Shown here: piece by piece, positions 52,253 through 63,311 of the stretch | Position numbering within the stretch: the first letter of the stretch is position 1 | How the letters are laid out: each line of letters starts with the position of its first letter | Origin: Panagrolaimus kolymaensis | Taxonomy: Eukaryota; Nematoda; Chromadorea; Rhabditida; Panagrolaimidae | NCBI GenBank assembly: GCA_028622995.1 | Contig: JAJQJQ010000006.1 | Span: 6,262,001-6,326,000 of the forward strand | Length of the DNA stretch: 64,000 bases | Direction of reading: 5' to 3' | Made by a program: the position numbers and the translations under genes | The notes under the pieces: model-generated | The model's input: only the letters and a program-made list of their open reading frames with translations | The model's database searches: none | What the model was told of the DNA's origin: nothing

Positions 52253-55200
52253 ATGCTGAATACACATGTTCTTGATAATGAAACAGAAAAAGATGGCAAG
52301 AAAATGATTTTGTTCGATTATAAACTTGGTGAAGAAGTGGCTACTTTATTCAATAAACTCGATATCGAAAATTTACCAACAAAGGTGATTTTATTTCAAT
52401 TGTTGATTAATAACAATGTAACTTTATTTTTTTAGGTTGAAGCTCTAAAGCAAATCTTAGCTATGCAGGATGACAGTTTTCGTAAATGGTTGGCTCAATA
52501 CATGGTTATGAAACTGATTTCCATTAAAATAAGCTCTCATTCGCTTTACAATTGCTTGCTTTTGGATTTAGAAGATAAAAATCTCGATGACTATGTGAAA
52601 AATGAAACAGTTCGAAATATAAAGGTTTACTCTTTTTAAAGCTTTTATTTGCTTTTTATATTTATTCATTGTTTTAGCTTTTGTTGAACAACGATTGTGA
52701 TCATACCAGCTCAAATGAACGTGAACTTCTAAAAAATTTTGGTCATTGGTTTGGAATCATTACAATCAGCAGAAATCGTCCAATTCTTTTTGAAGACTTG
52801 GACATACTTTCTTTGATGGTGGAATCCTTTAATAAAAGTCCACAAGAAGTTTGCTACATTCTACCGTTCATTATTAATGTTATTATGTCTTCACCCAAGA
52901 GTAAAGCAAGTTTTCATATCTTCTTTGTTTTTATTAATTTTAAACTTTAGATATTTACACCAACTTCTGCATGGATGCAGCAAATTTTGAATACGGTGGC
53001 TCAAATTCATAGAGCATTTGATTCGGCACCAAGAAAAAACATGGAAACTATCATTTGTAATGAACTTAGTGATGGCTCTCTATCAACATTTCAAAAAATA
53101 TTCCGCCTAACAAAGGAGTTGTCAGAAATTCAAACTCCAGAAGTAAAAAGTAAGTGATTTTTAATAGTATTACATTCTAATTAGAAACCATTATTTTAGG
53201 CACTTCACACGCAATCTATAGTCATCAAGCTGCTGTTGATAATGAAACTGTGAGAAATGTTGAGAAGTTTCAACGAGAAAGTTCTCTTTCACCAATCATG
53301 CCTTCGTATTCCTATGCTGATATCAACATTCGTGAAAGTATTGAATCTCAGTTAAAGATGCCTGATTCATGTCAATTGTTTCGAATGTTTCCAACGCTTA
53401 ATCAACAATGTCGAATTGCCATTGCGAAAACTGTTATGGGATATCTGAATGTAATTGTGCAACGGCTAATTACTTATTCTCTTCCAACAACTTCTGAGCT
53501 AATTAAGAATGATTTTGGGCGATGTTCTGATGCAAACCAATTCCAAGCTGCTGCTCACCATCTGATGCGTTCTGTGACATGTGCACTTGCTATGACTCTA
53601 ATCAAAGAACCATTATCTAGTGCCATCCTTGATAGTACTCGTCATGCTTTTCATCTTCAACTTCATAGTTATACATCACTAGAAGATGGTTTCCCTCATG
53701 TTGTTCATCAAACAATGAAAGAAGTTATGAAAAGAAATATGGAATTTTCCTGGTGCTATGTTACTAAAACTGCTTGTGAAAAAGGAATTATTGAAATCCA
53801 CAAACGTTTGAAGGAGCTTTTTGAGCATCAACAAAGAGGCACTATTCACCAAATCTCGCCTGAAGTTCAATCAATTATAAGTAAATTACCTCCTGAATTT
53901 CGTCCACGTGACCGGCAAATGAATGACGAAGAAATGAAAGTGTATAGTGCCTTCCAGAATCATCTTCCTGGATTCAAGCCTCCTGAAGACGTTGCTTTGG
54001 TTAATGATCCTTCACCTCCTGATGTTACAACAATCGCTCCACAACTTGTTCATGAAATGATACGCCCTGATACAAACTCAATTGCTAAGAAAATATTTGT
54101 TGAATGGATAGAACAATGCACTAAAAATACCGCTGATGATCTGCTTATTTCTTACTACTTCTCGGCACTCACCAACCATGACATTCATTTTTCACAAGAA
54201 AATATTTTAAAACAACTTAAAGCTTATCTTGAATTATGCAGTAACTTTTGTTATCGACATTTATCCGACCTTCAAGTTAATATTCGTCGACGGTGCTATA
54301 CTGTTATCGACTCATTTTCAAAGCTTGTATGGTAGGTTTTGTTACTTTAATTTTTCTTTTTATCTTTTACTTTTTAGTCTTTTGGTAAAGAATGCGGAAA
54401 ATATTAAGAATACCAACAGAATGCAAATGGTTCATCGGTGTTTGGATCTTTTAACAACCTCTCTTATAACTGATCATGATTCAAGAAGTCGCGACTTTAA
54501 TGGATTACCATTTCTTCGGGTTTTTATTACAATAATAAAAGATCTCTGTCATCATGAACACGATTCTGGTTCATCATCACGGCTGAGTAATATCGAAGCT
54601 CTTGGGTTATTTGCTTTTCTTATTAGCATACATTAATTTTATTTTTTAGACATGCATTACAATACATACAACCACAAAGAGTTCCTGGCTTTGCATTTCA
54701 TTGGCTTGAAATTATTGGTCACCGTGTTTTCATTACTGAACTTCTTGGTGATAAATCTCGTTTATGTCGCTCTGTTTTTACTGAACTCATCCTTGGACTC
54801 CTCAAATTTTTATCGCCAAATCTTCAAAATAATGATATTACAAAAGCTGTTCATACCCTCTATCTTGGAACACTTCGAATTATGCTTTTGATTTTACATG
54901 ATTTTCCTGAAGTTTTATGCGAATATTATTATGTTCTCTGTGATGTTATTCCTACAAACTGTGTTCAACTCCGAAATCTAATTTTAAGTGCTTATCCAAG
55001 TAATATGCGACTTCCTGATCCTTTTGCTCATCATTTTTCTTTGGTAAGATAACATTTTTTAGATTCTTTATAACCAGTCACGATAAATTTTTGTTCATTT
55101 TTAGGTTGAATCATTACCTGATATGGCTGTTATTCCTAAAATTCCTTTCGAAATGTTTAACTCCATTCCTGAAGCTTTCCGTGAACAAATCGATTCTTAT

Positions 55201-55914
55201 TATACAACTAATATGGGTGTAAATTTTTTGATGAATCTTTCTGTTAGATTGAGAACCAGTTCACTTCCTGATAGCCGATACAATGTTCCACTGCTCAACG
55301 CTTTCGTCAATTATGTTGGATTTCGTGCTATCACTCATCTCAAAGAAAGCAACATTCGGATTTCAATTTCAAATATCGCTCATTCACCGCATTTTGACGT
55401 CTTTGAAAGTTTGGCCCTTTCTTTATGTCCTGAAGGTAAGCATCATCCTTTTTACCCATGTCTTTCTTTATTTAAATTTTTGTTCCTTTTCAGGTCGTTA
55501 TCTTCTTTTCAATGCCTTTTGCAATCAACTTCGATATCCCAACGCTTTAACTCATTATTTTTCTTGTTTGGTTTTGTATCTCTTCAAAGAATCGTCAAAT
55601 GATATTATTCGTGAACAAATTACTCAGTAAGCTTTTGATTCTTTTTTTATTGACGTTAACTAATCACTTATTTTTTCAGTAACTTCTTTGAACGTATGAT
55701 TTCTCTTCGACCACATCCATGGGGCATGTTGCTTACTTTCTTTGAACTTCTTCGAAATGATGATTACAAATTCTGGTCGTGTTCGTTTATTCATACCGTA
55801 CCTCTTATTAAACGACTTTTGGTTAATGTAGCGACATCATTCAATCTTCCTCTTCCTCCTGATATTTCATCAAATGACTTTCAAGAATCTCAAAAAAGTG
55901 AAGTTGATTTTTAA
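52253..55914 (+). CDS. NOT1 (CCR4-NOT scaffold), short form lacking the N-terminal half
   Basis: Ten exons: 52253-52384, 52436-52624, 52678-52905, 52951-53149, 53200-54331, 54378-54605, 54650-55043, 55105-55435, 55494-55626 and 55680-55914. They encode 1066 residues, against roughly 2400 for full-length NOT1. Residues 1-230 match the MIF4G domain that binds the CAF1 deadenylase ([26 protein letters not shown]). About 265-410 match the CAF40/CNOT9-binding domain ([25 protein letters not shown]). From about 690 to the end is the NOT1 superfamily homology domain that docks the NOT2-NOT3 module ([15 protein letters not shown] near the end). The N-terminal HEAT and TTP-binding regions are absent. 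Upstream lies non-coding DNA and an oppositely oriented remnant. An acceptor ATTTCAG (ending 52217) precedes the ATG and may be a trans-splice site. The third intron is GC-AG. Confidence 0.9.
52906..52950 (+). other. GC-AG intron in the NOT1 gene
   Basis: The donor AAA|GCAAGT and acceptor CTTTAG join Ser-Lys to Ile-Phe-Thr in the MIF4G domain. The alternative GT five bases upstream shifts the frame into stops. Confidence 0.78.
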
Positions 55915-56564
55915 ATGTATTTAATTTTTGCCTTGTATGTATTTATAATAAATGTTTATGTTTTAAATATTGCTTTAATTTGTAAAAGTTAATGACTCCC
56001 AAGATCACATTCGGAGGAAAAATATTCGACAGAAAAATGAAGTCCAGCACACATACTTTAATAAGCAGTTGTCTAAGTACCTTTTTTGGAATAGCAACAA
56101 GCCTAGTTTCACTACATGATGGTGGAAAACTAGCTTAGCAAACTTTTTTTTTCAGTGAAGTTTTTACTTATTCTACTTCTCTTTTTTAACTCTTGAAAAC
56201 AAAACCAATGTTGTTCAGTTTATTTGGAAGAAGCGATATTAATAAGTTCTTTGCTCTCAAAGCTTTCTTCAAACATAAAAAGCAAGCAAATATAAATTCT
56301 CAAATTTTATCAACATTTAATCAAAGCTACATACTTTGAAAATTTTACAAGCTCCAAGATAAACACATTTCAACAACCAAAATTCTTTGTTAGTATTAGA
56401 AAAGTATGTTAGTAAAAATTCACTATGAAGTGAAAAGAAAGGAGGATATAACATTACAAAACAATAAAAACTTTATATATAAAATTAAGCCTTTATTACA
56501 CAAAGAAAAAAATGTTCAGAACAAAAAAGACAATAAAAAAGAACAAAGGACAGAATAATAAGTT
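55915..56564. other. 3' region of NOT1 and spacer
   Basis: AATAAA at about 55946 is a likely poly(A) signal. The remainder is AT-rich with no gene; an AATTAAGCCTTTATTA string (about 56482) recurs at the window's right end. Confidence 0.45.
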
Positions 56565-57554
56565 ACAATCCGTCAGCAAAATATTCGAACATTCGTTCGT
56601 TCGAAGCATGCAAGTATCATGCAGCCATGGAAGCGCGTTTTTGAAAATCAAAGGAACTTTGAACAAAAAATTTTTGATTTCGATTTTTTTTTCTTTTAAA
56701 ATCTTTATTGTTTTGAGATTGAGATAAACTTTTTTTATAATTGAACAATCTGAGAATTTTCCTTGTTATATGTTTAGTCATCTGATAGTTCGACGATAGC
56801 TCTCGAGTTTAAGCATCATGGCAAAAATGCAAAAGTACATATCCCATTTTTGTTAAACAAAGCGATTACGGAGTTGACTTCCCCGATTTTTCAATTTTTG
56901 TTCGAACTAAACTTTCGGAAACAACACCAATATCTTTAAATGCTATCAATAAGTTGGAACTATGAAAACGAGAAGATTTTCAAATTTTACCGAACTGTTG
57001 AAATTTAAACAACAATGATTTTGAAGTTATTATTCGTGTTTTTGTTTAAATTTTGTAGCTGCTCTACTCCAATTAAAATTAAAGAAAACAATTGATATTG
57101 TGGCAAAACAATAAAATACTGGATAATGACAGTGAAGCCCCTCGCCTATTTTAGTTAAAATTAGAGGGTATTTTTAATAATGACTTTTCTTGAGCTATTG
57201 TAATTGTTTCCAAATGCTATTTATAGTGCAATAGGGATGAACCTCCCAGCTTTATGATTACAATAAGATAAACCAACAAACATACTAAAAAAATCTTAAA
57301 TATACCGAGTTCCCTATGCTTGATATATATTTTAAACCATTTTCTATCGCTATCTTAATAATTTTGTATAACTTAGTTAAGCGATTAATAAAATTTGTTA
57401 AAAACAATAAAGATTTTAAAAGAAAAAAAAATCGAAATCAAAAATTTTTTGTTCAAAGTTCCTTTGATTTTCAAAAACGCGCTTCCATGGCTGCATGATA
57501 CTTGCATGCTTCGAACGAACGAATGTTCGAATATTTTGCTGACGGATTGTAGTT
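56561..57554. mobile_element. Foldback element, 986 bp with ~150-bp inverted arms
   Basis: Arms 56565-56714 and 57401-57550 are near-perfect inverted repeats beginning ACAATCCGTCAGCAAAA. The direct repeat AGTT flanks them (56561-56564, 57551-57554), a possible 4-bp target duplication. The roughly 690-bp interior has no transposase-like frame. Superfamily not assigned. Confidence 0.8.
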
Positions 57555-57622
57555 ATTTCTTTTTTCTTTTACATAAAAGTTACATGAAGAGAAGAAACAT
57601 AGCAGAAACTGATGTTGATTCT

Positions 57623-58649
57623 TTAGGAGTTATCAGCATTCTCGCGATCTTGAACAGGTTGAGATGGACCAATGCGAACAGATGAAGGATTTGCACCAGC
57701 TTGTTGTAAAGGACCCATACGATTTTTGATTTCAGTTGCCATTTTGATGAAAGCTTGTTCAACGTTGGTCGAGGATTTGGCTGATGTTTCTAATAAGAAT
57801 GGAATCCCCAATTCATCAGCATAGTCCTAAAAAATGAAATGTAAATAAGCAAATAAACAATGGAAAAGTCAACTTACGTCTGCTTCCCATGTTTCAACAG
57901 CACGGTTACTTGTCATATCACATTTATTACCAACGAGGAGCTTATTGACATTTTCACATGCATATCGATCAATTTCAAGAAGCCATTGTTTAACATCATT
58001 GTAAGAATCTTGATCAGTGATATCATAAACCACAATAATTCCATGAGCTCCACGGTAATATGATGATGTATTTGTTCCAAAACGTTCGTGACCAGCAATA
58101 TCCCACTAAAATGAAAAGTAATTAGATAAGAGTTTATAAGAAAAACGAAATGACTGGTCTCAAGTTAGTCGCTATCACAAGCATTAAGGCTCAAATACGA
58201 ATATAAATAGCTAAATAAGCAAGTTTTAGCCAAATTGAAAAAAAGCATGAGAAGCATCTCACGTATGAGGAGGAGGCGCTTAAACAATAGAATGGAGATA
58301 AAGCCCAGTTGGTTATTAAACGTTCTAAGCAATGGAAACCATATTCTTTTAGAAGCCATGCAAGACCATCTTATTGGAGAGCAAACATACGAAGGAAAAG
58401 AACTTACAATTTGAAGCTTAGTAGTTTTACCTTCGAGGTCAATTGTACGGATTTTCTGAAAGAGGCAAGTGGTAAGAAAAAGAATCAAAAGAACGGAAAA
58501 AGACTTACAAAATCAACGCCCTTTGTAGGGGTATAGGATTCAGTGTAAGTATCATCAGCAAATCTTAACAAGAGGCATGATTTACCAACACCCGAGTCGC
58601 CAACCAAGAGCAAATTGAAAAGATCGTCACTTAAGAGAGGTTCTGCGAG
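57623..58649 (-). pseudogene. Altered Rab1 copy: catalytic Gln replaced, no prenylation cysteines, 5' end abutted by a foldback element
   Basis: Exons on the minus strand (transcription order): 58649-58509, 58455-58408, 58105-57878 and 57826-57623, 206 codons plus stop, with all splice sites and frames intact. Strong Rab1 match: GDSGVGKS P-loop, TYTESY effector region, GNKCD and ETSAK nucleotide-binding motifs, ENVNKLLVG. Differences from Rab1: switch II WDTAGQERF reads WDIAGHERF (Gln to His), switch I STIG reads PTKG, one extra Leu before ETSAK, and a C terminus ending NADNS without the Gly-Cys-Cys geranylgeranylation signal. No start codon precedes [11 protein letters not shown]; the first visible exon begins 14 bp from the end of a foldback element. 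Rab1 controls ER-to-Golgi traffic; this copy is either a decaying duplicate or an unlipidated variant with an undetected first exon. Confidence 0.8.
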
Positions 58650-58662
58650 CTGATTCAAATCG

Positions 58663-59856
58663 GGCGGAACAAAATTTTTTTTATTTTTTATTTTTCTTTA
58701 CCAATCGGTTCTAAAAAATATTTAAAAATTATTGGCGTCAAGCTTTTTCTCAAAAACTGAGCTGGATATGCAAATTTTTCCTTTTGAAGTTGGAGGCATG
58801 CATTACCTTCAAAAATTCGGCTAAATTCACCCATTAAAGGGACATAGCTATTTCATGCCTTTTTTGAAATTTCGATAGTGGGGACTGAAAGTTACACTTG
58901 GTAAGGCGCGTGTTTGAATTACCGTGTAAGACAGAAAGTGCACGGTAATTCAAACACGCGCCGCCCCAACTGTTCCTATCAGCCCCAGTATCGAAATTTT
59001 TGAAAAGGCATGAAATAGCTATGTCCCTTTAAGTATAAAAATTTGATTTTTATCCAGTATTATGTAATAGATTGCGGGCTAATTTATGGTGTATACAATA
59101 TATTTTTATGTACTGCAAAAATCTTATTAAAAATCGATTTGAAAAGTTCAAAGTCGTGTAACTTTTGATCTGTAACACGGACCGGGGCAGAGAAAAATAC
59201 CCAAATAATCCCCAGAATATCCTCTATTTTATGGGCAAAAAATTAAAATTTTGGAGCTACGGGGATTCTCAAGCCATAATTAAATGTGCGCGAAACCCCA
59301 TTTTTAACGAGGAAAATGGAGTTTCTCACTTTCCTACTTTGGTTTTTGGCATTATGTTCAAATTGTTTTCATTGATGAAGAAAAGTGAGAAACTCCATTT
59401 TCCTCGTTAAAAATGGGGTTTCGCGCACATTTAATTATGGCTTGAGAATCCCCGTAGCTCCAAAATTTTAATTTTTTGCCCATAAAATAGAGGATATTCT
59501 GGGGATTATTTGGGTATTTTTCTCTGCCCCGGTCCGTGTTACAGATCAAAAGTTACACGACTTTGAACTTTTCAAATCGATTTTTAATAAGATTTTTGCA
59601 GTACATAAAAATATATTGTATACACCATAAATTAGCCCGCAATCTATTACATAATACTGGATAAAAATCAAATTTTTATACTTAATGGGTGAATTTAGCC
59701 GAATTTTTGAAGGTAATGCATGCCTCCAACTTCAAAAGGAAAAATTTGCATATCCAGCTCAGTTTTTGAGAAAAAGCTTGACGCCAATAATTTTTAAATA
59801 TTTTTTAGAACCGATTGGTAAAGAAAAATAAAAAATAAAAAAAATTTTGTTCCGCC
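58663..59856. mobile_element. Long foldback element with nested MITE in its left arm
   Basis: A palindrome bounded by GGCGGAAC (58663) and GTTCCGCC (59856), with a loop of about 49 nt (59333-59381). The right arm is 475 bp; the left arm is 670 bp because it carries a 195-bp insertion (191-bp MITE plus duplicated TTAA). Without it the arms are equal and look nearly identical: a 56-residue frame translates identically from both. No transposase frame, no clear target duplication. It ends at the 5' edge of the Rab1 copy. Confidence 0.9.
58834..59032. mobile_element. 191-bp foldback MITE with TTAA target duplication (copy 2)
   Basis: Element 58838-59028 between TTAA repeats (58834-58837 and 59029-59032). 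Ends are AGGGACATAG/CTATGTCCCT; the centre shares GGCGCGTGTTTGAATTACCG and its complement with the copy at 45665. Same 191-bp length. The uninterrupted site, CCATTAAGTATA in complement, is preserved in the opposite arm of the host foldback near 59678-59690. Confidence 0.92.
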
Positions 59857-60210
59857 GACTTCGAAAATCTTTAAATTCACTCGTAGAGTCTCTCTTAATC
59901 TAATATCTGTTCTCATATTTTTTTAAATTTTTATTCCAATATATCAATAACATAATAATTAATTACAACAATCAACACAATCATAATTAAATTTTTCCTA
60001 ATGCTAAAAAGGTTAAGTTTTTCACATACCGCAAAATTTTAATTTTGGCCTTATTTTACCTCTAACCGTTTCATAAAAATCAGTGAACCAAAATAACCAC
60101 TATAACAAATATTGGGCAACAGCTTTCAAGAAGGTTTGCGGCCCAAAATTGACCATATAAGCAAGTACTAGACAAAAAATATTTGCCTGAGCATAAATCT
60201 TTTCTATTCC

Positions 60211-61070
60211 TCATATTTTTATTGTTTGCAAAAGCTTTGTATCGTTTTTTTGATTCGTTGATATTAAAATGTTGTCTCCTCCTTCTCCACCTTCTAAAAA
60301 GAATAAAACAAAAGATGGTGATGACAAGAATATTGAATCGTCGAATACTCCCTCTAAAGAATCAGAAACTGAGTGACTAATAAAATATAAAGGCATATCC
60401 ATAATTCGCCAATGAGCTTCTTTGGCACTCATCTAACGGAAATCTTCATATGCAGTTATTTCATCATTATATCAGGTCTTTCCCATGCTTTTTGATCGTG
60501 ATATAAATTTTCTAAAATATCTGCATCTTCTGGGTTTACAGTCATCGTTGTCAAACATGTTGGATTTCCAAATTCATCAACCATTGTGATAGCATCCGAA
60601 CAAAATTCACGTAAATATCGAGGGCCACCATAAAAAGAACTTGGCAAAACTTTAATACTTCCAGGCATTTTATCATCTTTAGCTGCTTTTTTATCTAACC
60701 TTTCTTGTAAACAAGTGTAATTTGCAGATCTAATTTTATTTTGATTAAATCTCAAATAATTCAATCGGTCACTTTCTGTTTTTGCCCATGAATCACACAT
60801 ATGTTGTAAAAACAGTTTTCCTCCATTAGGCAAAGGATTAAAGCCATTAGTTTTTTCATCTCTGACATGATATTTATAAGCATTGTATTCACGCTCAGTT
60901 AATTTTTTTTTGAATTTAAGTCATATTGGTTTTTTCTTTTCCCATATTCAAAAAATTCTCCTGTTCCAGATGGGTAAAATAAAGGATAAATTAAAGGTTC
61001 TGTTCGACTATCGCCATCTTTCAAAAGTTCATTTTGGAATTCACCCTCATTATTTTTAAAATAGCCGTAA
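60211..61070 (-). pseudogene. Helitron Rep/helicase remnant
   Basis: Minus-strand pieces in order: GDSRTEPLIYPLFYPSGTGE (about 61020-60960), a frameshift in an A-run near 60905, then a 125-codon open piece (60833-60456) with LPSSFYGGPRYLREF, TTMTVNPEDADI and ERPDIM. After a stop, and with sequence between them deleted, comes SAKEAHWRIMDMPLYF (60432 leftward). These are conserved blocks of the Helitron helicase-like N-terminal and linker regions. No helicase motifs follow, so it is a dead fragment of an autonomous Helitron. Confidence 0.82.
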
Positions 61071-61393
61071 TCATATTAACGCTTTATTATTTACACCAAC
61101 GCGTGAGATAATCTCCACCAGGAAAGTGATTTAATGTTTTCTTCCTCTTATCAAGAACATAAAAGTTGGAAATAAGCTAATGTTCACCCAAATCTTTTTT
61201 TGCTCACAAGGAATCTAAACTTTACTAAATCCAAACATCTTGTTATTAGATGCTCACTTTTCACTAGTACATTCTAACGAATCTAAAGCATGTTTATGAA
61301 GCATGTTTGGTGAAAATTTATTTTAAAACAGAATAACGAATAATAAAATAAAGTATACTTAGAAAAAGTCATTGGATTTTTTTATGATGTTTA

Positions 61394-62096
61394 TTAATTT
61401 TTCCCAATCCAAATTGCACTTCCCATTTCCAAAATGATTTTACAATTAAGATTACGGAATTCATAAAGAATCTCAACTGCATTTGAATGTAAATCACGAA
61501 AATGGTACATAGTAAAACTAAAAAAAGATTTTGCATTACTCAAAATCATAAAGAAAAACTTACTCTAATTTATCAAGATTTGCTAAAACATCTTTCATTT
61601 CTTTAATTGGTATATCCAAAAGTATTCTACCCCGACATTCAAAACATTTTAAGTTCGGCGTTATTAAAGTTTTTATAAAACTAAGGTCTGCAGAAAGAAA
61701 AGTTAGATTTAGGCATTTAGTTGTATTTAAATTTATGGGTAACCGTTGAAGGAATTGAGCATTTAATTTCTCCTTTTTGCTATATGCAATATAAACACAA
61801 TCCACAACGTTAATTTTATCATTGAATTGATAAGCTTCTAATCCATTGCAATATTCGTCACCTTTGCAATAACATAAATTATAGAATCTTATATAACCAC
61901 AACTAACGCTAATTTTGTTGATTGAATGACAGCGTTTTGAAAGCATTCGATTTGATTCATTTATGGAAGCAAAATTTTTTAAAGTTTCCCCATCACAAAT
62001 TTCTGCAAATCTTCGTTGGCAAACCCATGGAAGAGATGAAAAATCAAAAGATTCTTCTTTGGGGGAGTTTTGAGTGAAAAAATTTCGTAGAGACAT
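61394..62096 (-). CDS. F-box-like nematode protein
   Basis: Exons on the minus strand: 62096-61564 and 61517-61394, encoding 218 residues. The N terminus (about 17-55, FSSLPWVCQRRFAEICDGET and on to LSKR) has the LP...I.D..TL..... pattern of F-box-like domains, and the rest is the variable, Leu-rich, repeat-like C-terminal region common in expanded nematode F-box families. Such proteins usually present substrates to SCF ubiquitin ligases. The F-box call is by pattern only. The start is the first ATG after a region also shared with the truncated copy at 46 kb. Confidence 0.72.
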
Positions 62097-62941
62097 TCTT
62101 AAAGATAGTGAACAAAATGACGAGAAAGAATATCAAAATATGCGCCCAATCTAAATGATTTTTATTCCCTATTTATTAAATGTGGTTGTTTATGCATTTG
62201 TTTGCACGACCTCGCAATTGAAGAAGAATGCCTTAATAACAAATAAAAATTTGTCTTCATTATTTTGATTTAGTTTATAATATTACGCAATAAAGGTTGA
62301 CCATCACATTGAAAATCATGGTATGGAAAATGCTTTAATGAGGTCATTATCATTTTGATGTTACAAAAAAAATTAAGTGCGGCAAAACAAATAAATCGTT
62401 TGCATTTAAATCTTATAATCTAAAAATAATAAATAAAAAGTTTTTTGATGTAATTAAACAAAATTAAATTTTATTGATTAAATTCCTTTGAAATCAAAAT
62501 ATCTTAAACCAAAAAATCACCGATGGCAATCATACGCTGTGAGGAAATACAGTAATACGCCGTTTTCATTTTTTATTTATCTTTTAGAAGAAATATTTTT
62601 GACTAACAGCAATGTTTTAATCTCCAAATGTGGTATGAAAATTTTTGTGTTTCTTTTTACAAAAAATATCTTTAGTTGATGAATCATTTTGTGGTGAGGG
62701 CATATTAGATGATCTCTCCAGCGTTCTATAATTATCGAGATAAATTTTTTCCCCAGTATCCGAAATTCCTGTAGAACGTGCACTTCAGCTTTTTGAATAT
62801 GATTCGACTGCAAAATAATAAAGGTTACAGTGACATTTTTTCAGAAAGTTAAAAAATGGGAAAATAAAGTGCAATATACTAAAAGAAACGACTGTTAATA
62901 GCTCAATGCTATCCGATTCATGAGATCAAATGATGCAGATG
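62097..62941. other. Intergenic, no supported gene
   Basis: A minus-strand frame at 62577-62813 has protein-like composition in part, but no start, splice context or family I can support. Confidence 0.4.
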
Positions 62942-63311
62942 GTTGTGACCAGCGCTGGCGGTTTTCGGTTTTTCGGTTCGGTTCGGTGCACCGATTCGAA
63001 CCGAAAAAAACGAATTCGTTTTTCAAAGAAAAATGTATCTAGTTGTTATCCAAAGTGTTAGCAAACATGCTAATAATGCATAAAAAGGCATTATTTAAGC
63101 AATACCTAATATTTTATCCCAAAAAATAACGATTTTGAATTTCAAACCGAACCGAAAACCGAAAAATTTTATAAACAGAAAAACCGAAAATCGAGGATTT
63201 CGGTTTTCGATTTAAACCGAAAAACCGAAAACCGATAAGCTTCGGTTTCGGTTCGGTTAACCGAAACCGAAAACCGAAGGATTTCGGTAAACCGCCAGCG
63301 CTGGTTGTGAC
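62942..63311. mobile_element. hAT-type MITE, 354 bp, with 8-bp target duplication
   Basis: Element 62950-63303 begins CAGCGCTGGCGG and ends CCGCCAGCGCTG. It is flanked by a perfect 8-bp repeat GTTGTGAC (62942-62949, 63304-63311). Its subterminal parts are runs of GGTTTTCGGTTC-type units and complements. Same architecture as the element at 26.3 kb but a different sequence. No transposase. Confidence 0.9.

Noticed and set aside
59165..59549. Identical open frames on both strands
   Set aside because: They are the two arms of the foldback palindrome, not genes.
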